From Candidatus Gastranaerophilales bacterium (GTDB lineage: Bacteria; Cyanobacteriota; Vampirovibrionia; Gastranaerophilales; Gastranaerophilaceae): 64,000 nucleotides of DNA. The stretch is from assembly GCA_944323045.1 (NCBI GenBank), contig CALUQX010000006.1:30314-94313 (forward strand), written 5' to 3'. The notes under the pieces are model-generated. The model saw only the letters and a list, made by a program, of their open reading frames with translations. It was not told the DNA's origin and did not search any database. The translations under genes were made by a program, and so were the position numbers. Within the stretch, counting starts at the first letter, position 1; each line of letters begins with the position of its first letter. This document shows, piece by piece, positions 23,404-32,603 of the stretch.

Positions 23404-24934
23404 AGAAACTTTTTTATATCCTGCAATACATACAAAGAATGCTGATTTTAATATGTGGCTGGCGTTTCCAGGTCCATACTCATTTGCCATGTCATCTCTC
23501 GGATTTTTGTGGATGTTTAAAAGTATTGATGAACTTGAAGATGTTAATGTTGAACGAATTTATTCTGATACCAAAACTACAGTATTGCATAAAGAGAGCA
23601 TCAACCTGTTTGGATTTTCTTTTTCGTTTGACACTGATTTTTTGACGATATTTTCAATGCTTGAACGATTTGACATACCGCTAAAATCCAGTGAACGCAG
23701 TGAAGAGCATCCTTTTGTATTTGCCGGCGGTCCTGTTGTCAGCGCGAATCCTGAGCCTTACAAAGATTTTTTTGATTTTGTCATAATCGGTGATGGTGAA
23801 GACGTAAATTTAAAGGTTGTGGAAATATGCCGCTGTAATAAAGGCAAACCGCGGGATTATGTCCTGACAGAGCTATCAAAGCTTGAAGGGGTATATGTCC
23901 CTAAATTCGGCAGTCGGACGATAAATAAATTAACTAAAAAACTTTCTGAGTGTATTTATACTCCTATTTTGAGTGACGGCGCCTTTTTTAAGAATACATT
24001 TATTCTGGAAGTTTCCCGTGGATGCGCCAACCGATGCGGTTTTTGTCTGGCGTCATATTTGAATCTTCCATTAAGATTTATGCCTTATGAAGAATTAATC
24101 AATGTTGTTAATCTGGGACTTGGCAAGACCAACAAAATTGCGCTTTTAGGAGCACAAATCAGCGCTCATCCGCATTTTAAAGATATTTGTAAATATATTT
24201 ATGACAGGATTTCAAAAGGCGAAAAAATTGAGATGAGTGTTTCATCTTTACGAGTAGACGCTATTACGCCGGATGTAGTAAAAACACTTGTTGCAGCGGG
24301 GCAGAAAAATTCTACGCTTGCAATTGAGGCGGGCAGTGAACGCTTACGTAAGGTAATAAATAAAAATGTTTCAGAAGAACAGATTTTTAACGCTGTTCGA
24401 ATTGCACGTGATAATGGACTAAAGGGTCTGAAATTCTACGGAATGCTCGGGCTGCCAACTGAAACACAAGAAGATTTAGACGAAATAATCAAACTCGCTG
24501 AAAAATTAAAAACAGAATTTAAAGGATTTGATATATCTTTCGGATTTTCGAGTTTTGTGCCTAAGCCGCATACGCCTTTTCAATGGTGCGGCAGAGAAAA
24601 AACAAAATCACTTGAGGACAAGTCTAATTTTATAAAAAAAGAATTGCACAAACTCGGAGTTTCTTCATCTGTTTCCAGCATAAAATGGGATTACTGGCAG
24701 GCTGTGCTTTCGCGCGGGGATGGCAGTTTTACGGATTTTCTTATTGATGTATACAAAAAAGGCGGGAAAATTGGTGCTTTTAAATCCGCCGCAAAATTGC
24801 ATAACATTAACACAGATTATTACGCTTATAATGACTTTAACCTTGAAGACAGATTGCCATGGGACTTTATAGAATTACGTCCGGGCAAAGATTTTCTAAT
24901 CAAGGAACATAATCGTCTGCTTTATAATAATTAA
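23396..24934 (+). CDS. B12-binding-type radical SAM protein
   Basis: 512 residues. An N-terminal region with a B12-binding-like fold (FAGGPVVSANPEPYKDFFDF near residue 115) precedes a radical SAM barrel with the cluster motif SRGCANRCGFC (C-x3-C-x2-C) near residues 205-215. The arrangement resembles the N-terminal half of the TIGR03960-like 'Fe-S oxidoreductase' family, often fused to or next to a DUF2344 protein. No DUF2344 gene follows here. Start overlaps the preceding gene by 8 bp. Confidence 0.88.
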   Translation: MNKETFLYPAIHTKNADFNMWLAFPGPYSFAMSSLGFLWMFKSIDELEDVNVERIYSDTKTTVLHKESINLFGFSFSFDTDFLTIFSMLERFDIPLKSSERSEEHPFVFAGGPVVSANPEPYKDFFDFVIIGDGEDVNLKVVEICRCNKGKPRDYVLTELSKLEGVYVPKFGSRTINKLTKKLSECIYTPILSDGAFFKNTFILEVSRGCANRCGFCLASYLNLPLRFMPYEELINVVNLGLGKTNKIALLGAQISAHPHFKDICKYIYDRISKGEKIEMSVSSLRVDAITPDVVKTLVAAGQKNSTLAIEAGSERLRKVINKNVSEEQIFNAVRIARDNGLKGLKFYGMLGLPTETQEDLDEIIKLAEKLKTEFKGFDISFGFSSFVPKPHTPFQWCGREKTKSLEDKSNFIKKELHKLGVSSSVSSIKWDYWQAVLSRGDGSFTDFLIDVYKKGGKIGAFKSAAKLHNINTDYYAYNDFNLEDRLPWDFIELRPGKDFLIKEHNRLLYNN

Positions 24935-25554
24935 ACAGGAACACAGCCGGAATATTTAAGACTTGCCCATGTGTCATAATAGCTTATCTGTGTAGCAGAA
25001 CCAGTTCTAACATATATTCTGCCAACCATAGCATGAGAAAGCCCTATTGCACTGCAAACAGCAGCCTGAATAACCTCCGGGTGTGTAACAATAATTATTC
25101 TGTTGCCAATATTGTCTGCAACTATTTTATCAATAGATTTTTCCACGCGCGTGATAAAATCAGACCATGATTCTTTTTCTCCGTAAAGTTTTTTATCAGG
25201 ATTCAAGAAAGATTCTTCGACAGAAGCGTGATTTTTTTCTTCTATCTGGTCAAAAGTTAACCCGTTCCAGACACCGCAAGATTTCGGGTGCAAATCTTCT
25301 ATAATTTCGAACTCCTTTTTATAGAGTTTGGCTACCAATTCGGCACTTTGAACAGTTCTTAAAGAAGGCGATGCATAGATTCTATCATTATTGACTCCGC
25401 GCTGTTTCAAAAACTCACATATTTTTTCCATTTCTTCATAACCTGCCTCGTTTAGCGGCGGATAATGTTCCGCATCAGAGAATCTGTATTCGTCTGAATA
25501 AATAGTTGCCCCGTGGCATATATATGTAATTTTACATTTTCTATCAAATAGCAT
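24931..25554 (-). CDS. Histidine phosphatase family protein with altered RHG motif
   Basis: 207 residues with the phosphoglycerate mutase-like fold. The usual RHGE/RHGQ motif reads CHGAT (ICHGATIY near residues 12-19): the nucleophilic His is kept but the preceding phosphate-binding Arg is Cys. The other elements are present: SLRTVQSAE near residue 65, Glu in the 90s region, and VTHPEV near residue 157. The loss of Arg predicts weak or changed activity. It overlaps the converging radical SAM gene by 4 bp. Confidence 0.8.
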   Translation of the reverse strand: MLFDRKCKITYICHGATIYSDEYRFSDAEHYPPLNEAGYEEMEKICEFLKQRGVNNDRIYASPSLRTVQSAELVAKLYKKEFEIIEDLHPKSCGVWNGLTFDQIEEKNHASVEESFLNPDKKLYGEKESWSDFITRVEKSIDKIVADNIGNRIIIVTHPEVIQAAVCSAIGLSHAMVGRIYVRTGSATQISYYDTWASLKYSGCVPV

Positions 25555-25661
25555 TATTAAAACTCCTTAATAATATTAAGCCTGTTTTTTATAATTATAG
25601 CATATTTTCTTGTTTTGTTGTATAGTATAATCAGAAATACACTATTTGATGGAGATTGGTT

Positions 25662-26156
25662 ATGCGCGGTAAGGCTTTTAAATTCGGAGACAACATTTCT
25701 ACAGATCATATTGCACCGGGAAGATTATTCCATTTGCGTTCTAATTTGCAGGAATTTGCAAAACATGTTCTGGAAGATGCTGACCCGACTTTTGCAAGCA
25801 GAATGCAAAAAGGTGATTTTGTTGTCGGCGGCAAAAATTTTGGTTTAGGGTCTTCGCGCGAACATGCTCCGCAAATTATTAAAATTGCCGGTGTTGGAGC
25901 TGTTATCGCAAAATCATTTGCCAGAATTTTCTACAGAAATGCAATAAATATCGGACTTTTGGCTATTGAATGTGATACTGATGCAATTGATGCCGGTGAC
26001 GAATTGGATTTGGATATTGAAAAAGGCATCCTGAATGATTTGACAAACGGCGCAATCATTCCTATTGAGCCGCTGCCGCCTGTTATGATTAAAATGCTTA
26101 ATGACGGCGGACTGGTCGAACATATTAAAAAGAACGGCGATTTTAAATTAACTTAA
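25662..26156 (+). CDS. leuD: 3-isopropylmalate dehydratase small subunit
   Basis: 164 residues, the short archaeal-type LeuD/HacB branch. GGKNFGLGSSREHAP near residues 54-68 is the swivelling-domain substrate motif, and GDNISTDHIAPGR near residue 10 is the family N-terminal signature. It pairs with a large Fe-S subunit (LeuC) not in the window to isomerise 2- to 3-isopropylmalate in leucine synthesis. The ATG giving MRGKAF has GGAG 7 nt upstream; an in-frame TTG just before it is rejected. Stands alone. Confidence 0.92.
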   Translation: MRGKAFKFGDNISTDHIAPGRLFHLRSNLQEFAKHVLEDADPTFASRMQKGDFVVGGKNFGLGSSREHAPQIIKIAGVGAVIAKSFARIFYRNAINIGLLAIECDTDAIDAGDELDLDIEKGILNDLTNGAIIPIEPLPPVMIKMLNDGGLVEHIKKNGDFKLT

Positions 26157-26238
26157 TAACTTAATTTTCTGCGCAAAATATTTTTTGTTCGTTTTTTACA
26201 TTATTTATGATGTACTAATAAATAATAGTTGAGGTCTC

Positions 26239-27201
26239 ATGAAAATACACAACATATCATTTAACAGTGCGTACAAACCGCACCAGCAATTACGTTTCAC
26301 CGGCAATAAACCGGTCAACCAGTCTGATTCTGAACTTGTTTATACACAAAATTACAGCAAACCAAGAACATTTACACTTTCTGACAGATTATACGAATCT
26401 GATATTGAAAAAGAAGATGAAATAAGTATTCCGGATATAATTTTTCGCAATGATGAACTTTTTGACAAAAGACGCGATGAAGTAACTGACGATTACTCCA
26501 GTTACGACGAAGACGACATAAAACCGGTAAGAGAACAGTTCTATTATCCGTTTAATCCTGATTATCTTATTAATAAAGATGAATATTTTGATACAAATGA
26601 GTGCTTTAATACAGATATTTTGCAGCCAAATGCATATGAGCTAATGATGAAACATTATGCCATAGTTAATAATATAGAGCTGCATGGTAACAACGATATA
26701 TATATGGATGCAATTAAGTTAACGCGCTATGGAAAAAGAACTATAAACGGAAAATTACGAAAAGAACTGGAGAAAAAACTTGACCATTATGATATAAAAA
26801 CCGCCGCTACAGTCGCAAATACCGCAAAATTACAGGATAGAAATTTCAATGAATCAGTCAATTATGATTTGTTTGAAGACGGGTTCAAACTTGCAAAAAG
26901 ATACCCTGCAGAGGATGTAGAGCAAATGATGAATTCCTGCGTGCTAGAAGATAGATTCTGCAATGAATACTATTCACCTGCGACAATGAATTTCATCGGA
27001 AGACTTCTGACTGATTTATCAGCAGAAGAAGCGTCAACCTGCGCTGAACACGTTGTTACCCGCACAGAATATGACGGGGTTCGCTATGATCACGACAAAG
27101 CCTACAATATATTTAAACTCCTCAAAATATATCCAAAGGAAGAAGCTCTGGCAAGAATTGAAAAAATAAATCCGGATACCCCTATTGACAATGAGTCATG
27201 A
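26239..27201 (+). CDS. Uncharacterised protein with N-terminal FNSAYK/RFTGN motif
   Basis: 320 residues, very rich in Asp, Glu, Asn and Tyr, no membrane span. It starts MKIHNISFNSAYKPHQQLRF then TGN, an example of the Asn/Phe-Gly N-terminal signature found in four proteins here. The C-terminal 150 residues are helical and repeat-like (AEDVEQMMN, AEEASTCAEHV, KEEALARIEKI), possibly TPR- or SEL1-like. GAGGT lies just upstream. Function unknown. Confidence 0.55.
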   Translation: MKIHNISFNSAYKPHQQLRFTGNKPVNQSDSELVYTQNYSKPRTFTLSDRLYESDIEKEDEISIPDIIFRNDELFDKRRDEVTDDYSSYDEDDIKPVREQFYYPFNPDYLINKDEYFDTNECFNTDILQPNAYELMMKHYAIVNNIELHGNNDIYMDAIKLTRYGKRTINGKLRKELEKKLDHYDIKTAATVANTAKLQDRNFNESVNYDLFEDGFKLAKRYPAEDVEQMMNSCVLEDRFCNEYYSPATMNFIGRLLTDLSAEEASTCAEHVVTRTEYDGVRYDHDKAYNIFKLLKIYPKEEALARIEKINPDTPIDNES

Positions 27202-27403
27202 AGGTAGTTTAATTATATTACACTTGGCTGAAATATTCGTGCTGGATTTTTGGCTCTGTGAGGCAAAAATAGGACGTAGGGACATAACAAACAGTGTTTG
27301 TGAATGAGTTGTAAATGTCCGGCAGTCCCGTCATAACCGGAATGCGTAAGGGTTTCAGGATTATGATTTTGCCGATTATGTTACTAATAATAAGGAGAAA
27401 AAA

Positions 27404-27796
27404 ATGCCTACAATTAACCAGCTTGTTCGTAAAGAACGCAAAAAGCTAACTGACAAAACAAAATCTCCGGCTTTGATGGATTGCCCGCAAAGACGCGGAG
27501 TTTGCACAAGGGTTTACACAACTACCCCTAAAAAACCTAACTCAGCTTTAAGAAAAGTTGCAAGGGTTAGATTAACTAACGGTTATGAAGTTACTTCATA
27601 TATTCCAGGTATCGGTCACAATCTGCAGGAACACAGTGTTGTTCTTATCAGAGGCGGCAGGGTTAAAGACCTTCCGGGTGTTCGTTATCACATCATCAGA
27701 GGTACTTTAGATACTGCAGGTGTTGCTAACAGAGCACAAAGCAGATCTAAATACGGTGCTAAGAAAAATGCTAAGGCTAAAGGAGGTAAGAAGTAA
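27404..27796 (+). CDS. rpsL: 30S ribosomal protein S12
   Basis: 130 residues, full length. Diagnostic blocks: [15 protein letters not shown] at the N-terminus, [20 protein letters not shown] near residue 40, and the loop [18 protein letters not shown] near 84-101. AAGGAG lies 7 nt upstream of the ATG. Its stop overlaps the rpsG start by one base (TAATG) and an AGGAGG inside its 3' end serves rpsG. The 200-bp leader is unusually long and may carry regulation. Confidence 0.98.
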   Translation: MPTINQLVRKERKKLTDKTKSPALMDCPQRRGVCTRVYTTTPKKPNSALRKVARVRLTNGYEVTSYIPGIGHNLQEHSVVLIRGGRVKDLPGVRYHIIRGTLDTAGVANRAQSRSKYGAKKNAKAKGGKK

Positions 27797-28266
27797 TGTC
27801 TAGACGTTCTAAACCAGCTAAACGTGTTCCTTTAGCTGATCCGGTATACAACAGCGTTGATATCTCAAAATTCATTAACAGAATTATGAGACGCGGTAAA
27901 AAGTCATTGGCTGAAAAAATCTTTTACTCAACAATGACAAGAATTGAAGAAAAAACTAATGAAAAAGCGCTGGATTTATTCCAGAAAGCACTTTCTAACG
28001 CAACTCCACTGTTAGAAGTTAAAGCAAGACGTATCGGTGGATCTACTTATCAAGTTCCTATCGAAGTTAAAGCTGACAGAGGTTTTGCACTCGCTTCTTC
28101 ATGGATTATTGAAGCTGCTAAGAAAAGAAACGGCAAATCTTTCATTGATAAATTAACAAATGAATTGATTGATGCATCAAACGGTTCAGGTGCAGCATGC
28201 AAAAAACGTGAAGATACTCATAAAATGGCTGAAGCGAATAAAGCTTTCGCTCATTATAGATACTAA
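27796..28266 (+). CDS. rpsG: 30S ribosomal protein S7
   Basis: 156 residues, full length: [20 protein letters not shown] at the N-terminus and KKREDTHKMAEANKAFAHYR at the end. Primary binder of the 16S rRNA 3' major domain. It is coupled to rpsL by a 1-bp overlap. A terminator follows 20 bp later, so fusA and tuf, which usually complete the str operon, are not downstream. Confidence 0.98.
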   Translation: MSRRSKPAKRVPLADPVYNSVDISKFINRIMRRGKKSLAEKIFYSTMTRIEEKTNEKALDLFQKALSNATPLLEVKARRIGGSTYQVPIEVKADRGFALASSWIIEAAKKRNGKSFIDKLTNELIDASNGSGAACKKREDTHKMAEANKAFAHYRY

Positions 28267-28286
28267 TTTTCGTGTTATACGTTCAC

Positions 28287-28319
28287 GCCGCGTGTTTTAT
28301 AAATCACGCGGCTTTTTTT
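28287..28319 (+). terminator. Terminator of rpsL-rpsG
   Basis: An 8-bp GC-rich stem GCCGCGTG / CACGCGGC (28287-28294, 28305-28312) with a 10-nt loop, followed by seven T. Confidence 0.92.
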
Positions 28320-28334
28320 GTGAACATAATAAAA

Positions 28335-28661
28335 CTAGAGTATGCTTTTTATTGCAAGGTTTATTGTTTCAAGTTTATCTGCATTATTTTTTATTAGTTC
28401 AAGATTTGAGAGGATACTGTTGTATATTTTTTCAGGTTCTTTGTTGTCGTCAGTATCAAATAGTTCTGCGGCAGTGACATTAAGCACATCTGTAAGTTTT
28501 TCAAGGGTTCTTGCGGATACAAACCCTCTGCCTGTTTCAATCAAACTCAACGATTTGATTTCTACTCCAAGTAATTCCGCTAAACGGTCTTGAGTCAGTC
28601 CTTTAGCTTTTCTAATCCGCTTAATATTATTGCCAAGTGTTTTACAAATACGATTTTGCAT
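28335..28661 (-). CDS. XRE-family HTH regulator (pilin cassette 3)
   Basis: 108 residues. The N-terminal Cro/CI domain is NIKRIRKAKGLTQDRLAEL with recognition region SLSLIETGRGF; the remaining 40 residues form a helical tail (EKIYNSILSNLELIKNNADK), probably for dimerisation. It is divergent from the pilin gene at 28786 with 124 bp between, where TTAACCCCATT and TTTAACACCATT form a loose direct repeat that could be an operator (inference). Confidence 0.88.
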   Translation of the reverse strand: MQNRICKTLGNNIKRIRKAKGLTQDRLAELLGVEIKSLSLIETGRGFVSARTLEKLTDVLNVTAAELFDTDDNKEPEKIYNSILSNLELIKNNADKLETINLAIKSIL

Positions 28662-28720
28662 ATTTACTCCTATTATTAATAGTATTTATAAGAAATAATA
28701 AGTTAACCCCATTAAAATAC

Positions 28721-28749
28721 TTGCAATAAGTAGTTAAATACCTTATAAT
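28721..28749 (+). promoter_or_regulatory. Promoter of the 28786 pilin gene
   Basis: TTGCAA (28721-28726), a 17-bp spacer and a consensus TATAAT (28744-28749), 36 bp upstream of the ATG. The flanking repeats GTTAACCCCATT (about 28702) and GTTTAACACCATT (about 28758) bracket the promoter, as expected for repressor sites. Confidence 0.7.
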
Positions 28750-28785
28750 AAAAGAGTAGTTTAACACCATTCATGGAGGCATTAT

Positions 28786-29478
28786 ATGTCAAGAAAATTT
28801 AACGCTTTTACACTTGCTGAAGTACTTATAACCCTTGCAATTATAGGGATTGTAGCAGCATTGACCATCCCAAATCTCATCCACTCCTACAAGAAAAAAG
28901 TCGTAGAAACTAAATTGCTGAAATTTTACACAGTTATGAATGAGGCTATACGCCGCTCTGAAATTGACAACGGCGATAAAAAGAACTGGAATTTTCCTAC
29001 AAATCAGTGGGCAGACAGCAAAGAAGAATTTTATAATAAATATTTCAATAATTATATAAAAAGTGATAAAAGAATAAAGGACGAAGACGAATACAATGTC
29101 TATTTTACTGACGGCTCAGCAATGCTAATTAGACACAGAGCGACAGACTATATCTACTGTATAGATGCTAAATATTTGAAAGAACATGAAAAATATACCG
29201 CAAGTAAATGTTTTAGATTCGGTTTTTATCCAACTGGCACCGATCCTGATATTGAATATTCACACAAAAATTACCTGGATAAGGGACTTGAACCATATGT
29301 GTCAAATTTGCATTACGTTGCTGACGGCGATTCTCTAACCGCCGAATGTGTCAAAGATGATAATGATGAATGCGTGTATCTTGAAGAAAAGGATTTATAT
29401 ACCAATAAACTCTACGCAACTAAAATAATCCAGCTAAATAACTGGAAAATTCCTGATGACTATCCGTGGAAACTTTAA
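28786..29478 (+). CDS. Type IV pilin-like protein (WKIPDDYP-tailed)
   Basis: 230 residues: leader MSRKFNA, then FTLAEVLITLAIIGIVAALT, with Ala at -1 and Glu at +5. The region after the helix (YKKKVVETKLLKFY) is nearly identical to the pilin at 6935. The C-terminus IIQLNNWKIPDDYPWKL shares the WKIPDDYP tail. GGAGG lies 7 nt upstream. Likely a minor pilin of the same paralogous group, regulated by the divergent XRE gene. Confidence 0.88.
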   Translation: MSRKFNAFTLAEVLITLAIIGIVAALTIPNLIHSYKKKVVETKLLKFYTVMNEAIRRSEIDNGDKKNWNFPTNQWADSKEEFYNKYFNNYIKSDKRIKDEDEYNVYFTDGSAMLIRHRATDYIYCIDAKYLKEHEKYTASKCFRFGFYPTGTDPDIEYSHKNYLDKGLEPYVSNLHYVADGDSLTAECVKDDNDECVYLEEKDLYTNKLYATKIIQLNNWKIPDDYPWKL

Positions 29479-31076
29479 CCCAATATTCTATCAAGATCCT
29501 CGCGGGCAGAAGTCATATTATTTATGCTGTACAACTTTTTGAATGCATCAAGCGTTGTCGGATTCATTATTGTCGGAAGACAGTTTGACATATAAATATT
29601 TTTTGCCCCGCGCCTGTGAAGTCTTATCATGCCTGCAAAAGCTGCATTGTCACAACGCGTTAAAAAGAATGTTACATTCGGGCTGTCAACAGGTATAATG
29701 TCAAATAGGCGTGTTAAAAGCATAGTGACAAGTGTATAATCATTAGCGACATTCAATGTAAATATATTTTCTCCTGCTCTTGAATATGAAAATGTCAAGA
29801 CAACAGAGTCCGGTGGCAATGCTCTGTAAAACTCACCAAAATATGATTCCAGAGAATTTGTAGGATTAGAGAGTCCGACTATAAACAAATGCTTATATTT
29901 TCCATCCGTCAGACCTGTTGATATATCGTTAAATAGTTTTTCAATTTTATCCCAACTGAACCCGATTATTGCAGACTTTCGGCTCTGACCGCGCGTAAAC
30001 CCTTTTGTAGTAAGTGCTCCTTCTATAAGCGGTTCCAGATTGCGGGCATCCAGTTTTGCTATACCTTTTGGCGGAATATCATCAGTCGTAAATATTCTGC
30101 CGCGATAGAGATATTCAACATTGTGTGCTTCATTTTTAGTAAGCAGTATTGCGCCCGGAAATGTTGCAAAATCGAGAACAGAAGTTTCTACCCCATTGCC
30201 AAAGTGCCCTTTAAGATTCTTATAATCTGAGAATACAGAATAAGCATGCGCAATGAGAAGATTTCCATTGGTATAGACATCAATTTCTTTATCATTAACA
30301 GTCTCCAGAACATCTTTTAACTCAGAAAGATTATTTCCTGAAACAAGAATGGCTTTTCCGGGTGTCGTTGACTGCGAAACCTCTTTTTCTATAATCTCAC
30401 CGAATTTTTCTACCTTGACTTCATTTAATCGTTTCATAAGTTCTGCACACAGGTCTGATATTTCATATATTGAAGATTTAATTTTTTCTTCATCAAGTTT
30501 TTGTTGATTATATAGATTTAATGCACGTATAATTTCATTATTGGCGCTATCAATACAAATTCCGTTATCGTTAAGTTCCTGTATAAGCATGGCAAGTGAT
30601 TTTAGTACAGAGAACAAAATTTCTGCATAATTTTTCACCTGCTTATTTTGCCCCTTATATTTGTTCTTAAATGCTTTATCACCTTCTCTTATAAGTTTAT
30701 TTAATTCAGTATTATTTGAAAACTTAATTGGCGGGTTGAATTTGTCAAAATTCATGCCGCGTTCATCGCATATTGATTTATAAAGGCGCTCAGTGTTAAT
30801 AAAATTTGAGAATATGTTATTAATAATTTTTAGCATCTGCTCATCGTTATACTCTTGAAGTGAGGACAAATATACAAGATTATACGCCATATCCAATTTA
30901 ATCCTGTCATTTTTAGCCCCGAGAAGCTCCAGTTTAACCACATAATAAGCAAGCGCCCTGAGCATCACAAACATAACTTCCTGTAATGCTGTAATATCCG
31001 GTGAAATTGAACAGACGCCTCTGGATACACATGTGTTGTAATCATTTTGACTTTGCTTAAAATTATTATAAAACAT
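29475..31076 (-). CDS. Hybrid-cluster-protein (Hcp/prismane) homologue lacking cluster ligands
   Basis: 533 residues. Central blocks match Hcp: KAILVSGNNLSELKDVLE, VYTNGNLLIAHAY, FPGAILLTKNEAHN, GRIFTTDDIPP, KHLFIVGLSN and GAKNIYMSNCLP. By eye alignment, the hybrid-cluster ligands are replaced: His in VYTHGE is Asn, Cys in TTNC is Glu, Cys in GGCDG is Ser, and the C-terminal Glu/Lys pair is Asp/Ala. The N-terminal Cys cluster is reduced to CVSRGVC. It is therefore probably not a hydroxylamine or NO reductase of the usual kind. It lies 6 bp after a glutaredoxin gene. It overlaps the converging pilin gene by 4 bp. Confidence 0.75.
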   Translation of the reverse strand: MFYNNFKQSQNDYNTCVSRGVCSISPDITALQEVMFVMLRALAYYVVKLELLGAKNDRIKLDMAYNLVYLSSLQEYNDEQMLKIINNIFSNFINTERLYKSICDERGMNFDKFNPPIKFSNNTELNKLIREGDKAFKNKYKGQNKQVKNYAEILFSVLKSLAMLIQELNDNGICIDSANNEIIRALNLYNQQKLDEEKIKSSIYEISDLCAELMKRLNEVKVEKFGEIIEKEVSQSTTPGKAILVSGNNLSELKDVLETVNDKEIDVYTNGNLLIAHAYSVFSDYKNLKGHFGNGVETSVLDFATFPGAILLTKNEAHNVEYLYRGRIFTTDDIPPKGIAKLDARNLEPLIEGALTTKGFTRGQSRKSAIIGFSWDKIEKLFNDISTGLTDGKYKHLFIVGLSNPTNSLESYFGEFYRALPPDSVVLTFSYSRAGENIFTLNVANDYTLVTMLLTRLFDIIPVDSPNVTFFLTRCDNAAFAGMIRLHRRGAKNIYMSNCLPTIMNPTTLDAFKKLYSINNMTSAREDLDRILG

Positions 31077-31082
31077 TTCTAC

Positions 31083-31313
31083 CTACTTTTCTTTACTAAC
31101 ATAATTAATAATTTCGTCAGACTCATACATTGAAATATTGTTATCCGTATCATACAAAAACGGCACCTGTTCCCTGCCTCCTAGCTCTATTAATTTATCA
31201 AGATTACTACCTTCGCGTATATTTTTCTTTGTATACGGAATATTGTTTTCATCCATATAGTGCATAACTTTTAGTGAATATGGACATGTCTCCAAAATAT
31301 ATAATTCATACAT
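31083..31313 (-). CDS. Glutaredoxin-like thiol oxidoreductase
   Basis: 76 residues starting MYELYILETCPYS. The CPYS redox motif is at residues 10-13, with the cis-Pro in REQVPFLYD and a C-terminal ESDEIINYV helix typical of the GST-N/glutaredoxin fold. AAAGGAG 8 nt upstream sets this start; a 13-residue upstream extension is rejected. It is the first gene of a likely two-gene operon with the Hcp-like gene, suggesting a redox partnership. Confidence 0.85.
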   Translation of the reverse strand: MYELYILETCPYSLKVMHYMDENNIPYTKKNIREGSNLDKLIELGGREQVPFLYDTDNNISMYESDEIINYVSKEK

Positions 31314-31433
31314 TGTTAGCGCTCCTTTCATACCTGTATTATAGATATTCATTGAAGAATTTAATTGCCCGACATGTCAATTTTATAAGGTATATAATTG
31401 CATCTTAAATATTTTTATATTAAAGTTAAAGCT

Positions 31434-32564
31434 ATGAACAAACGTAATATATTATTTGTTTTTGGAACACGTCCGGAGGTAATAAAACTTGCCCCTGTTA
31501 TTCTGGAACTTAAAAAACATCAAGAGAAATATAACGTAATTATATGCAATACAGAACAGCAAAAGGAACTTTCAAATCAGACATTGCAGTATTTTGGTCT
31601 GAAGGCAGACATAAACCTCGATGTAATGAGACCTGACCAAACGCTTTCAGAAGTTCAAGCGCGTATATTAACTGCACTGGATAGGGTGTATAATGAAAAT
31701 AAAATTGATGCCACAATAGTGCAGGGCGATACAATGACTGTTCTTTGCGGGGCATTATCTAGTTTTTATAGAAAAATTCCTGTGTTCCATGTTGAAGCCG
31801 GTCTGCGCTCATATGATATTTATGAGCCGTTTCCTGAAGAGGTTATGCGTCAGATGACCTCCCGTGTGGCGGAACTTAATTTTGCGCCTACTGAAAAAAA
31901 TCGTCAGGCTTTGCTGAAAGAAAATATTGACGGCGATAAAATTTTTGTAGTGGGAAACACTGTAATAGATGCGCTTTTCTGCCTTTCTGACGCAACTATG
32001 CAGGCGGCAGGGAGATTCTTTGAAGAAAATGGTATTTCCGTAAATGATAAACTTGTATTGATAACCGTTCACCGCCGCGAAAATCACGGGGAAAGGATTA
32101 ACAGAATACTTGATGCAATAGAACATCTGGTTATGGAATATTCTGACCATACTTTTGTTATACCTGTTCATCCAAATCCAAATGTAAAAGATAAAATATA
32201 CACAAGACTTAACAAATACGAGAATATTAAGCTGCTTGCCCCGCTTGATTATCCAAATCTTGTATATCTGATGAAACACGCAAAGTTGATACTGACAGAT
32301 TCCGGCGGAATACAGGAAGAAGCCCCGTCATTCGGCTGCCCGACTCTTGTAATGCGTTATGAAACTGAACGTCAGGAAGGCATTGACGCAGGTGTCTCCA
32401 AACTTGTCGGGGCAGATTACGAAAAAATCATATCAGAATCAGAAGAAGTTCTTGCTAAACAATTTACGCAAACCAGATTAAAAGCCCAAAATCCTTACGG
32501 AAATGGGACTTCCGCAAAAGCAATTGAGCATATTATAACAGAATATTTTAAAAATATTGTATAG
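31434..32564 (+). CDS. wecB: UDP-N-acetylglucosamine 2-epimerase (non-hydrolysing)
   Basis: 376 residues. Interconverts UDP-GlcNAc and UDP-ManNAc for surface polysaccharide. Seen: FGTRPEVIKLAPVI at the N-terminus, QGDTMTVL near residue 99, HVEAGLRSYD near 121, VTVHRRENHG-type ITVHRRENHGE near 211, and the C-terminal LTDSGGIQEEAPSFGCP near 285-301. I started at the ATG for MNKRNILFVFG; a TTG 12 codons upstream is rejected. No other polysaccharide gene is adjacent. Confidence 0.95.
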   Translation: MNKRNILFVFGTRPEVIKLAPVILELKKHQEKYNVIICNTEQQKELSNQTLQYFGLKADINLDVMRPDQTLSEVQARILTALDRVYNENKIDATIVQGDTMTVLCGALSSFYRKIPVFHVEAGLRSYDIYEPFPEEVMRQMTSRVAELNFAPTEKNRQALLKENIDGDKIFVVGNTVIDALFCLSDATMQAAGRFFEENGISVNDKLVLITVHRRENHGERINRILDAIEHLVMEYSDHTFVIPVHPNPNVKDKIYTRLNKYENIKLLAPLDYPNLVYLMKHAKLILTDSGGIQEEAPSFGCPTLVMRYETERQEGIDAGVSKLVGADYEKIISESEEVLAKQFTQTRLKAQNPYGNGTSAKAIEHIITEYFKNIV

Positions 32565-32603
32565 TTACAGACGGTACTTTTATTTTTTACTTGCTGACCC
32601 AAG

